Origin: Anaerolineales bacterium
Lineage (GTDB): Bacteria > Chloroflexota > Anaerolineae > Anaerolineales > UBA11579
DNA length: 64,000 bases
Reading direction: 5' to 3'
Assembly: GCA_026129255.1 (NCBI GenBank)
Contig: JAHCIJ010000001.1
Coordinates: forward strand, 248,001-312,000
Shown: piece by piece, positions 24,514 through 31,350 of the stretch
How the letters are laid out: each line of letters begins with the position of its first letter
How positions within the stretch are numbered: position 1 is the first letter of the stretch
The notes under the pieces: generated by a model
The model's database searches: none
The model's input: only the letters and a program-made list of their open reading frames with translations
Told to the model about the DNA's origin: nothing
Program-made: the position numbers and the translations under genes

Positions 24514-26085
24514 ATGTCCAACGCCACCCGCCAGATCGCCCGCGCCGCCGGTACGGTGATGTTAGCTTTTGTGCTCAATAGCCTCATGGGCCTGTTGCGC
24601 CAGATCCTGATCACGCGTGCCTTCGGCACCGACGCCGCGCTGGATGCTTTCTACGCCGCCTCGCGCCTGCCTGAGATCCTGTTCAGCCTCATCGCCGGTG
24701 GGGCGTTGGCCTCCGCCTTCATCCCCACCTTCACCAGCTATCTGCAGAAAGACGAGGCTCCCAGCGCTACACAGGATGCCTGGCAGCTGGCCTCCTCAGT
24801 GGCAAATCTGGTGGGGCTCACCCTGGCGGTCGTCTCTGCCATCGCCTGGGTCTTCGCCCCGCAATTGGTCAGCGGCGTGCTGGTGCCGCAGTTCTCCGCA
24901 GCGCAACAAGCTCTGACGGTTGAGCTGTTACGCATCCAGTTGCTCACGCCGGTGATCTTCGGCTTGAGCGGTCTGCTGATGGGCGTGCTCAACGCTCACC
25001 AACGCTTCTTCCTGCCAGCCTTGGCGCCCAGCATGCTTTGGCTGGGCATCATCCTCAGTATCTTCATCTTTGTGCCCAGCATGGGCATTCACGGCCTGGC
25101 CTGGGGCGCGGTGCTGGGCTCGCTGCTGCATTTGGGCGTGCAGTTGCCCGCGCTGCTGCGCCTGCGGCCGCGCTATTCACCCACGTTGGGGCTGCGCCTG
25201 CCCGGTGTGCGCCAGGTGGGCCGTCTCATGGCGCCGCGCCTGCTCGGTGTGGCCGTGGTGCAGCTCAACTTCCTGGTCAACACCATCGTCGCCTCGGGTA
25301 TGGCGGCGGGCAGCCTGGCGGCCATCACCGTGGCCTTCTCCGTCATGCTCATGCCGCAGCAAGCCATTGGCCAGGCGATCGCCATCGCGGCGCTGCCCAC
25401 CTTCTCGGCGCAGTTTGCGCGCGGCAATCTAGCCGAGCTGCGCTCTTCGCTGGTCAGCACGTTGCGCGGCATCCTCTTCCTTGCCTTGCCTGCCAGCATC
25501 GGCCTCATCCTGCTGCGCCAGCCGGTGGTGGCTGTGCTGTTTCAGCGCGGCGAGTTCGGGCCAGAGGATACGCAGCTCGTAGCCTGGGCGCTGCTCTGGT
25601 ACGCCGCTGGGCTGGTCGGCCATTCCGTCGTCGAGATCGCCTCGCGTGCTTTCTACGCCCTGCAAGACACGCACACACCGGTCATCGTTGGGGTGGGGGC
25701 CATGGGGCTCAATGTGGTGCTCAGCTTGGTGCTGCCGGGCGTGTTCGTCCAGGCGGGCTGGATGCCGCACGGCGGCCTGGCGCTGGCCAACTCCACCGCC
25801 ACCTTCATTGAGATGCTGATTCTGCTTTGGCTGATGCGCGGCCGCCTTGGCGGGCTGGAAGAAGGCCGCCTGCTGCGCGGCGCGGGCCAATCTGCCTTGG
25901 CCAGCGCGGCGATGTTGGCGGCGCTGTGGGGCTGGTTGGGCGCCAGCTCTGCTCAGCCGCTGTGGCTGCAGGCCGCCGGCGGCGTCGCCATCGGCGCGCT
26001 GGTGTATGCGGCCGCCGCCTGGCTGTTGCGCGTGCCGGAGCTGGCTGGTGTGCTGGCCCAGATGCGCAACCGCTTGAAGCGTTAA
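24514..26085 (+). CDS. murJ: Lipid II flippase MurJ
   Basis: A 523-residue membrane protein with about 14 helices, the size of MurJ. The N-terminal LLRQILITRAFGTDAALDAFYAA and ALASAFIPTFTSYL match the MOP-superfamily MurJ signature. The cavity arginine is in that first segment, and the C-terminal half has SRAFYALQDTHTPV. It flips lipid-linked peptidoglycan precursor across the cytoplasmic membrane. The start has no ribosome site but a TATAAT box 8 nt upstream. The HD-GYP-like gene follows 25 bp later. Confidence 0.95.
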   Translation: MSNATRQIARAAGTVMLAFVLNSLMGLLRQILITRAFGTDAALDAFYAASRLPEILFSLIAGGALASAFIPTFTSYLQKDEAPSATQDAWQLASSVANLVGLTLAVVSAIAWVFAPQLVSGVLVPQFSAAQQALTVELLRIQLLTPVIFGLSGLLMGVLNAHQRFFLPALAPSMLWLGIILSIFIFVPSMGIHGLAWGAVLGSLLHLGVQLPALLRLRPRYSPTLGLRLPGVRQVGRLMAPRLLGVAVVQLNFLVNTIVASGMAAGSLAAITVAFSVMLMPQQAIGQAIAIAALPTFSAQFARGNLAELRSSLVSTLRGILFLALPASIGLILLRQPVVAVLFQRGEFGPEDTQLVAWALLWYAAGLVGHSVVEIASRAFYALQDTHTPVIVGVGAMGLNVVLSLVLPGVFVQAGWMPHGGLALANSTATFIEMLILLWLMRGRLGGLEEGRLLRGAGQSALASAAMLAALWGWLGASSAQPLWLQAAGGVAIGALVYAAAAWLLRVPELAGVLAQMRNRLKR

Positions 26086-26110
26086 GCGGCTATTATTCGT
26101 TTCCTTCCCT

Positions 26111-27502
26111 ATGCCGCAAACTGACAAAGCTGTAGATATTCGTCTGTCCGAAGTGCTTTCTGCACTTACCTACGCGCTGGACCTTACTGAAGACCAGCCT
26201 GAAGGCCACGCCATCCGTAACTGCATGATTGGCATGACCTTGGCAAATCACATGCAGCTCACCTCTGACCAGCGTTCGGCGCTCTTCTATGCCTTGCTGC
26301 TGGGCGACCTGGGCTGCTCCAGTAACGCTGCCAAAATGACCTCGCTCTTCGGCGCAGATGACCGCCTAGCTAAAAAGCAACTTAAGCAAATTGATTCATC
26401 CAGCCTGCTCCAAAGCGGCCTGTTCTTGGCCCGCGCTGCCGGGCAGGGTGAACCGCTGCTGCAGCGCCTGCGCCGCCTGTTCGGCCTCAGCTTGCAAGCC
26501 ACCACGCTTTCCAGCGGGCTCATCCGTACGCGTTGCGAGCGCGGCGCGGAGATCGCCCGCCAGCTTGGTTTCCCCGAAGATACTGCCCAGGCCATTCTGG
26601 ATCTCGACGAACTCTGGAATGGCAAGGGCAACCCGCTGGGCAAGAAAGGTGAAGCCATCTCGTTGCTTGGGCGTGTGCTCGGTTTTGCCCAGACCCTCGA
26701 AGTTTTTTACAGCGCCCACGGCCCAGAGGAAGCTCGCCAGGTGGCGCGTAAACGGCGTGGTACTTGGTTTGACCCGGCTCTCGTGGATTTGTTCTTTGAA
26801 ACCATTGCCTACGATGACACTTTCTGGGAGAAATTGGACTCCAAGGAACTCATCACAGATATCGGCGCCTTTGAACCGCCCGACCGCATTCTGCATGCAG
26901 ACCAGGACAAGCTGGACCAGATCGCCGAGGCCTTCGCCCGTGTGATTGATGCCAAGTCGCCTTATACCAGCCGCCACTCTGCCCGCGTCGCCGAGATCGT
27001 GCGCCTGATGGCCGCCGAGCTCAACTTGCCGCTAGAACAGCGCCGCGATCTCTCGCGTGCCGCGCTCCTGCACGATATTGGCAAGCTGGCCGTCTCCAAC
27101 ACTATTCTGGATAAGCCCGATAAGCTCAACGATGCCGAGTGGGCACAGATGCGCTCGCATACCGAGTACACCTATCGCATCCTGGAGCGCGTGCGCGGCT
27201 TCCGCCAGCTGGCGCACGTGGCTAGCGCCCACCACGAACGCCTGGATGGCGGCGGTTACCACCGCGGCTTGCCCGGCGGCGAAATGTCGCAGGATGCGCG
27301 CCTGCTGGCCGTGGCGGATCAATACGAAGCGCTCACCGCCGCCCGCCCATACCGCCAGCCGCTCACTCCGCAGGAGGCCTTGGCCCTGCTGGAAGGGCAG
27401 GTAGGCACCGGTATTGACCCGCTCGCCTTCCAGGCCTTGAAGGCTGCTGTGCAGAAAGGCGCCGTGCCAGAGGCAGCTGCTGTGCAGCCCATAACGCCCT
27501 GA
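26111..27502 (+). CDS. HD-GYP domain-related phosphohydrolase, GYH variant
   Basis: A 463-residue protein. The C-terminal HD domain has SRHSARVAEIVRLMA, the metal motif LLHDIGKLAV (His321-Asp322), HTEYTYRILERV and ASAHHERLDGGGYHRGLPG. The signature proline of GYP is His384 here. An N-terminal half resembles a degenerate HD domain (FYALLLGDLGCSSNAAKM replaces the metal His-Asp). Canonical HD-GYP proteins hydrolyse cyclic-di-GMP; whether this variant does is uncertain. It follows murJ by 25 bp. The gene ends directly on the -35 box of the downstream RNA promoter. Confidence 0.85.
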   Translation: MPQTDKAVDIRLSEVLSALTYALDLTEDQPEGHAIRNCMIGMTLANHMQLTSDQRSALFYALLLGDLGCSSNAAKMTSLFGADDRLAKKQLKQIDSSSLLQSGLFLARAAGQGEPLLQRLRRLFGLSLQATTLSSGLIRTRCERGAEIARQLGFPEDTAQAILDLDELWNGKGNPLGKKGEAISLLGRVLGFAQTLEVFYSAHGPEEARQVARKRRGTWFDPALVDLFFETIAYDDTFWEKLDSKELITDIGAFEPPDRILHADQDKLDQIAEAFARVIDAKSPYTSRHSARVAEIVRLMAAELNLPLEQRRDLSRAALLHDIGKLAVSNTILDKPDKLNDAEWAQMRSHTEYTYRILERVRGFRQLAHVASAHHERLDGGGYHRGLPGGEMSQDARLLAVADQYEALTAARPYRQPLTPQEALALLEGQVGTGIDPLAFQALKAAVQKGAVPEAAAVQPITP

Positions 27503-27503
27503 C

Positions 27504-27533
27504 TTGACAACCTTTCCCGCCCACGGGTATAGT
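27504..27533 (+). promoter_or_regulatory. Strong sigma-70-type promoter of the structured RNA
   Basis: TTGACA (27504-27509), 18-bp spacer, TATAGT (27528-27533). This is the best promoter match in the window. It starts 2 bp after the HD-GYP stop and faces a 450-bp region without a convincing gene. Confidence 0.75.
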
Positions 27534-27539
27534 CTTGCC

Positions 27540-27970
27540 TGTTAACAACTGAATAGAGAGAACAAGCGGCTGGGCCTTACGCTCTGCGGGTGACTACGTC
27601 CCCTTAGAGCGTTTAAGGCTACGAGGTGGAGGTTCTTGCGCCCGAAAGGCGCTGGTGTTGTGCAAACAATGCCACCGGTGAAAGTCCGGAGCTAAGCTGG
27701 CAGCCGTGCCAGCGAACATCGAGCAGTGCTGTTTGCGGGTGGCTGTAAACCACACGCAAACAGCACAGATCAGCGGATGCCTCTGAAGCCCTACCACGGG
27801 CTTCGTTTCTCCCTTCCAACACAAGCGACGCGAGAAAACCACCTGGTGACAGGTGGCACAGAGCGCGGCGCACTGGTGCAACCCGCCCGCGCGGGTGGGT
27901 TGCGTAGTTTCCCTATGGAAGGGTGTGGCCTCGATGGATTCAATGGGCACGCCCTGCGTGCCCATTTTTA
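27540..27970 (+). ncRNA. Structured RNA of unidentified class (free RNA or leader of the glutamate-synthase-like operon)
   Basis: About 430 nt between a strong promoter and a strong terminator. Many helices are visible: CGCTCT/AGAGCG (27580/27606); a junction closed by GGTGG/CCACC (27625/27672) holding GCGCC-cgaaa-GGCGC and TTGT-gcaa-ACAA; CCGG-tgaaagt-CCGG; GCTGGCA-gccg-TGCCAGC; a 12-bp stem GTGCTGTTTGCG/CGCAAACAGCAC enclosing GTGG/CCAC; GAAGCCC/GGGCTTC; CCACCTG-gtga-CAGGTGG; and GCAACCC..CCCGC/GCGGG.GGGTTGC. Some stretches resemble RNase P RNA (GAAAGTCCGG, GGCCTcGATGgAT) and the CCGG hairpin resembles loop L4 of cobalamin riboswitches, but the essential remainder of either class is not found. 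It ends 18 nt before the next gene, so attenuation is possible. Existence as an RNA is well supported; identity is not. Confidence 0.65.
27943..27970 (+). terminator. Intrinsic terminator of the structured RNA
   Basis: ATGGGCACGC-CCT-GCGTGCCCAT, a perfect 10-bp GC-rich stem followed by TTTTTA. It ends 18 nt before the ATG of the next gene, whose ribosome site (agaaagg) lies in between. It must be read through, or bypassed by another promoter, for the operon to be expressed. Confidence 0.85.
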
Positions 27971-27988
27971 TTGGGCAGAAAGGTTGCT

Positions 27989-29413
27989 ATGCCTGAACAT
28001 CGAGAAGCAGCGGCTGGGTATCACCGTTATCACATTCCCACCCAGCCCGCGCCAGACATTGAGAAGTGGCCCAGCCGCTTCAAGGTCAAAGTGCGCCGTA
28101 GTGGACTGGCCAAACTCCTCATCAAAGAAGTCTTTCATTACCGCGGCCGCAAGGATGTCATCCTCAGCCGCCCGTGTATGTACGGCGTGTTCTCCGGCCC
28201 GGTGGGCGGCTTCATGCCGCGCGAGGAGCACTGCGTCGGCTGCCTGCGCTGCACCACCGAGTTCCCCGAGTTCGTACGCATCGAGCACAACCCTGAGCGC
28301 CGCAGCCTGGGCGACTCGTACTTCACCTTCAATTATGTAGACCAGATCGCCTACGAGGCTTCCAGTGGCCTGGTGCCCGTGCGCGGCGCCGGCTACCGCG
28401 GCAAGTTTGGCGGCGAGGGCTGGGACGGCATGTGGACGGATATGTCTGAGATCGTGCGCCCGACGCGTGACGGCATCCACGGCCGCGAGACCATCTCCAC
28501 CGTCGTAGACATCGGCTTTACGCCCAACTATCTGGAATTCGATCCCAGCGGCCAGCCAACGGGCAGCACGCCGCACTACCTCTCGATCCAATTGCCCATC
28601 GTGCTGGATGCGCCACAGACCGAGCTGGCCGCGGGGGTGGCGCGCATCTACGCCCGCACCGCCGCCGAGCTGGATACGCTGGTCGTGTTGCCCTTTGAGT
28701 ACACCACCGGCCTGGGCGAATTTGGCGATGCGATCGTGCCTGTAGTACGCCCCGAGCACGCCCGCCGTCTGGGCCAGCTGGGCTTCACCCCGCGCATCAT
28801 CGAGATGCAGGGTTGGGATGAGGCGCTGTATGCGGCCATCACCACCGCCTTCCCGCTGGCCATCGTGGCCCTGCGCACCGGCTTTGAAGAGACGGATGCG
28901 CTGGTGAGCTATGCCCAGCGCGGCATCAAGGTCTTCCACCTGCTGGCCGACTACCACGGCCGCAGCGCCGATGGCGGTTTTGTGCTCGACCTCATCCGTG
29001 GGGCGCACACGGCCTTTGTGGATGCTGGCATCCGCGAGGAAGTCACTCTGTTGGGCAGCGGCGGCATGATCGCTGCCGAGCACATGCCCAAAGCCATGAT
29101 CTGCGGCCTGGACGCCGTGGCGGTGGATACGCCGCTGCTGGTGGCCTTGCAGGCCCGCTTTGGCGGCGAGTGTAGCGCACGCGGCGCCAGCAGCTTCCGC
29201 CTGCCCACCGACCTCAACGAGGCCTGGGGCGTGCAACGGCTCAAGAATTTGTGCGCCTCCTGGCGCGACCAACTGCTCGAAATTCTCGGCGCCATGGGCC
29301 TGCGTGAAGTGCGCCGCCTGCGCGGCGAGATGGGCCGCGCCATGTTCATGAAGACGCTGGAAGCAGATGCCTTCGCTGGCCTGCTCGGTTACACGGAGGC
29401 CTCTAATGGCTAA
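27989..29413 (+). CDS. Glutamate synthase-related FMN-domain protein with CxxCxxC motif
   Basis: A 474-residue protein. An N-terminal EEHCVGCLRCTTEFPEF carries a CxxCxxC ferredoxin-like cluster motif, though the fourth cysteine is missing. The rest is a TIM barrel related to the FMN domain of glutamate synthase (VTLLGSGGMIAAEHMPKAM, then AVDTPLLVALQARFGGE and a REVRRLRGEMGRAM tail). The canonical 3Fe-4S cysteine cluster after the barrel is lost. The start at 27989 has the ribosome site agaaagg; upstream in-frame codons lie inside the structured RNA. It overlaps the next gene by 8 bp. Likely a partner or divergent paralogue in an amidotransferase complex; the exact reaction is unknown. Confidence 0.75.
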   Translation: MPEHREAAAGYHRYHIPTQPAPDIEKWPSRFKVKVRRSGLAKLLIKEVFHYRGRKDVILSRPCMYGVFSGPVGGFMPREEHCVGCLRCTTEFPEFVRIEHNPERRSLGDSYFTFNYVDQIAYEASSGLVPVRGAGYRGKFGGEGWDGMWTDMSEIVRPTRDGIHGRETISTVVDIGFTPNYLEFDPSGQPTGSTPHYLSIQLPIVLDAPQTELAAGVARIYARTAAELDTLVVLPFEYTTGLGEFGDAIVPVVRPEHARRLGQLGFTPRIIEMQGWDEALYAAITTAFPLAIVALRTGFEETDALVSYAQRGIKVFHLLADYHGRSADGGFVLDLIRGAHTAFVDAGIREEVTLLGSGGMIAAEHMPKAMICGLDAVAVDTPLLVALQARFGGECSARGASSFRLPTDLNEAWGVQRLKNLCASWRDQLLEILGAMGLREVRRLRGEMGRAMFMKTLEADAFAGLLGYTEASNG

Positions 29414-30707
29414 CATCGCTGGCAAGACCGACGAGCAGCTCATTGTCGAGAAGCACATCGCAAATTTTCATAAAGGCTTTGCGTATTGGCCGCGTGCTGA
29501 AGAAGCCCCGCCCGCACTGGGCGACAGCCGCTGGACGCAGGACCTGATCCTGGCTACCTGGCTGATGGCCGAAACCGGCCAGGTGCCGGACAACGGTCTG
29601 GAATACAAGATCGGTGCCTCCGGGGGCGGCTTTGATGTGCTCGACTTCAACATTCCCAGCCAAGACCAGTGGCTGCCGGCTGATACCGAAATTGACCTCT
29701 CGCTGCCGCTTAACCGCCGCGATGACGGGGCGCAGCTCAAGATCAACATCCCCATGTACGGCGGCGGCATGTCCTACGGCTCCATCAGCGAGCATGTCAT
29801 GCAGGCGCGGGCACGTGCCGCCCAGCACCTCGGCACCTTTACCAGCACCGGCGAGGGCGGCTATCCGCCGTCGCTGGTGCCCTACAAGGATCACATCATC
29901 ACTCAGGTCGCTACGGGCATGTTTGGCGTGCGCGAAGAGACCATTCAGTACGCGCCGATTGTCGAGTTCAAGTACGCCCAGGGCGCCAAGCCCGGCCTCG
30001 GTGGCCATCTGCTGGGCGACAAGGCCACCGATGTGGTGGCCGCCATGCGCGAGAGCGTGCCGTGGGTCAGCCTGTTCTCGCCATTCCCCTTCCACTCCGT
30101 GTATTCGGTCGAGGACCATCGCAAGCATGTGGATTGGATTCGTACCACCAACCCGCGCGCCCTGGTCTCCGTCAAGGTGTCCACGCCTACGGATGTGGAT
30201 ATGGTCGCAGTGGGCTCGTACTTCGCCGGCGCGCACATCGTGCACCTGGATGGTTCGTACGGCGGCACCGGCGCCGCCCCTGAAATTGCCAAGAAGAACA
30301 TCGCCATGCCGATCGAGTTCGCCATCCCCAAGGTGCACAAGTACTTGGTGAGCGAGAATGTGCGTGAGGAAGTGACTCTCATGGCCAGCGGCGGCGTGCG
30401 CACTGCTTACGATGTCGCCAAAGCCATCGCCCTCGGCGCGGACGGCTGCGTGATGGGCACCGCCGAACTGATCGCCATCGGCTGCACGCGCTGCAGCAAC
30501 TGCGAGCGCGGCCGCGGCTGCCCCTTCGGCCTCACCACTACGGACCCGCTGCTGCAGCAGCTCATGCCCGCAGACTGGGGCCAGCAACGCATCGTCAATA
30601 TGTATAACGCCTACGCCATCCAACTGCGTGACCTGCTGCGCAAGCTGGGGCTCAAAAGCATTCGCGAATTACGTGGCCGAAGAGATTTACTCCGCTATGT
30701 GGGCTAA
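29406..30707 (+). CDS. FMN-binding glutamate synthase family protein (central domain, GltB/MgsC/GlxD-like)
   Basis: A 433-residue protein equal to the FMN-binding synthase domain of GltB. Key segments are PMYGGGMSYGSISEHVMQARARAA, TGEGGYPPSL, the substrate region LVSVKVSTPTDVDMVA and DGSYGGTGAAPEI, and the phosphate loop LMASGGVRTAYDVAKAIALGADG. The 3Fe-4S cysteine motif CTRCSNCERGRGCP is intact. The FMN domain condenses ammonia with a 2-oxo acid. With the amidotransferase encoded at 31351 it would reconstitute an archaeal-type split glutamate synthase, or an N-methylglutamate-synthase-like enzyme. No GltD subunit gene is near. It overlaps the upstream gene by 8 bp. Confidence 0.88.
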   Translation: MANIAGKTDEQLIVEKHIANFHKGFAYWPRAEEAPPALGDSRWTQDLILATWLMAETGQVPDNGLEYKIGASGGGFDVLDFNIPSQDQWLPADTEIDLSLPLNRRDDGAQLKINIPMYGGGMSYGSISEHVMQARARAAQHLGTFTSTGEGGYPPSLVPYKDHIITQVATGMFGVREETIQYAPIVEFKYAQGAKPGLGGHLLGDKATDVVAAMRESVPWVSLFSPFPFHSVYSVEDHRKHVDWIRTTNPRALVSVKVSTPTDVDMVAVGSYFAGAHIVHLDGSYGGTGAAPEIAKKNIAMPIEFAIPKVHKYLVSENVREEVTLMASGGVRTAYDVAKAIALGADGCVMGTAELIAIGCTRCSNCERGRGCPFGLTTTDPLLQQLMPADWGQQRIVNMYNAYAIQLRDLLRKLGLKSIRELRGRRDLLRYVG

Positions 30708-30718
30708 ATCACTTCATT

Positions 30719-30842
30719 TGTCTTTGCGAGGAGTGCTGAAAGTTGCATGTTTATGCAACTTTCAGCCCCGAAGCAATCCCCAAGCTAGCGGTCGACGTAT
30801 CCTGCTATTGTGGTCTTTGCGTGCTGACGAAGCAATCCCCAA
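30719..30842. repeat. Two units of the CGAAGCAATCCCC dispersed repeat, left of the GIY-YIG gene
   Basis: Unit 1 (30719-30785) runs TCTTTGCGAGG, a 14-bp perfect hairpin (GCTGAAAGTTGCAT, loop GTTT), then CGAAGCAATCCCCAAGC. Unit 2 (30813-30842) is shorter: GTCTTTGCG, GTGCTGA, CGAAGCAATCCCC. Head and tail are constant and the central hairpin varies between copies. A near-identical copy of unit 1 is cut by the end of the window at 63955. Confidence 0.8.
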
Positions 30843-30856
30843 CCAGGTTTGCAGTG

Positions 30857-31156
30857 ATGAAGCATGAAAAATCTCCCTGCGTGTACATCATGACCAACGC
30901 CCACAATACTGTTCTCTACACCGGCGTTACCAGTGATTTGGCAACCCGCTTGGCTCAGCACCAAGGCAACCCAAGTGTAGGCTTCACAGCTCGTTATCGC
31001 ACTAAGAAGCTTGTGTACGTCGAAGCCCTTGAGGATATGGAACAAGCCATCTTGCGTGAAAAGCAAATCAAGGGCGGCTCACGCCAAAAGAAACTTGACC
31101 TGATTAATTCGCTCAACCCGGAATGGAAAGATCTTTCGGAGGAGCATCTTGACTAA
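30857..31156 (+). CDS. GIY-YIG nuclease family protein (single domain)
   Basis: A 99-residue protein that is only a GIY-YIG domain (COG2827/YhbQ type). YIM and LYTG (Y10, Y21-G23) form the signature, Arg31 lies in DLATRLAQH, and Glu68 in REKQIKGGSRQKKLDLI. The C-terminal NPEWKDLSE is characteristic of the family. Such small nucleases probably nick or cleave DNA; cellular roles are poorly known. The ATG at 30857 is where homology begins. The gene is bracketed by copies of a dispersed palindromic repeat, in inverted orientation on the right, and is inserted between two glutamate-synthase-like genes. This suggests a mobile passenger. Confidence 0.88.
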   Translation: MKHEKSPCVYIMTNAHNTVLYTGVTSDLATRLAQHQGNPSVGFTARYRTKKLVYVEALEDMEQAILREKQIKGGSRQKKLDLINSLNPEWKDLSEEHLD

Positions 31157-31170
31157 GACAATTGCTAACA

Positions 31171-31277
31171 GCTTGGGGATTGCTTCGCCCGGCTACGCCG
31201 GTCTCGCAAAGACGGAAAAGTTTGTCTTTGCGAGGAATGCTGCATCGCAGATGCAGCAGACGAAGCAATCCCCAAGC
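31171..31277. repeat. Two units of the CGAAGCAATCCCC dispersed repeat, right of the GIY-YIG gene
   Basis: A reverse-orientation unit (31171-31213, GCTTGGGGATTGCTTCG, then a hairpin GCCCGGCTACGCCGG, then CTCGCAAAGAC) is followed by a forward unit (31223-31277) with central hairpin TGCTGCAT-CGCAG-ATGCAGCA. The reverse unit is inverted relative to unit 1 on the left, so the GIY-YIG gene lies between inverted copies. Confidence 0.8.
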
Positions 31278-31350
31278 CTGGCTTTTTTGCAATCTCCTTT
31301 GAGAATTGAGTGCAGCAAGTTGCTTCCCGCAAAGATGTTCGGAGACCATC

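Noticed and set aside
27540..27970. Calling the structured RNA RNase P RNA, tmRNA, SRP RNA, a cobalamin riboswitch or a T-box
   Set aside because: Only short islands match RNase P, and the 3' ACAGAA block that pairs with the GAAAGTCC region is missing. There is no tRNA-like end for tmRNA, and no GGAAGGAAGCAGCC for SRP RNA. Neither GGGAA nor a B12 box is present for cobalamin. The T-box-like AGGTGGCAC is followed by four extra bases before CGCGG. None is strong enough to name it.
27968..29458. Long antisense open frame (496 codons) opposite the first glutamate-synthase-like gene
   Set aside because: His/Ala/Gly/Arg-rich composition typical of the opposite strand of high-GC coding DNA; no motif, no ribosome site; the plus-strand frame has clear homology.
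30719..31277. Possible CRISPR array around the GIY-YIG gene
   Set aside because: Units occur in both orientations, spacing is irregular, and what varies is the centre of each palindromic unit rather than unique spacers between identical repeats. No cas genes are present.
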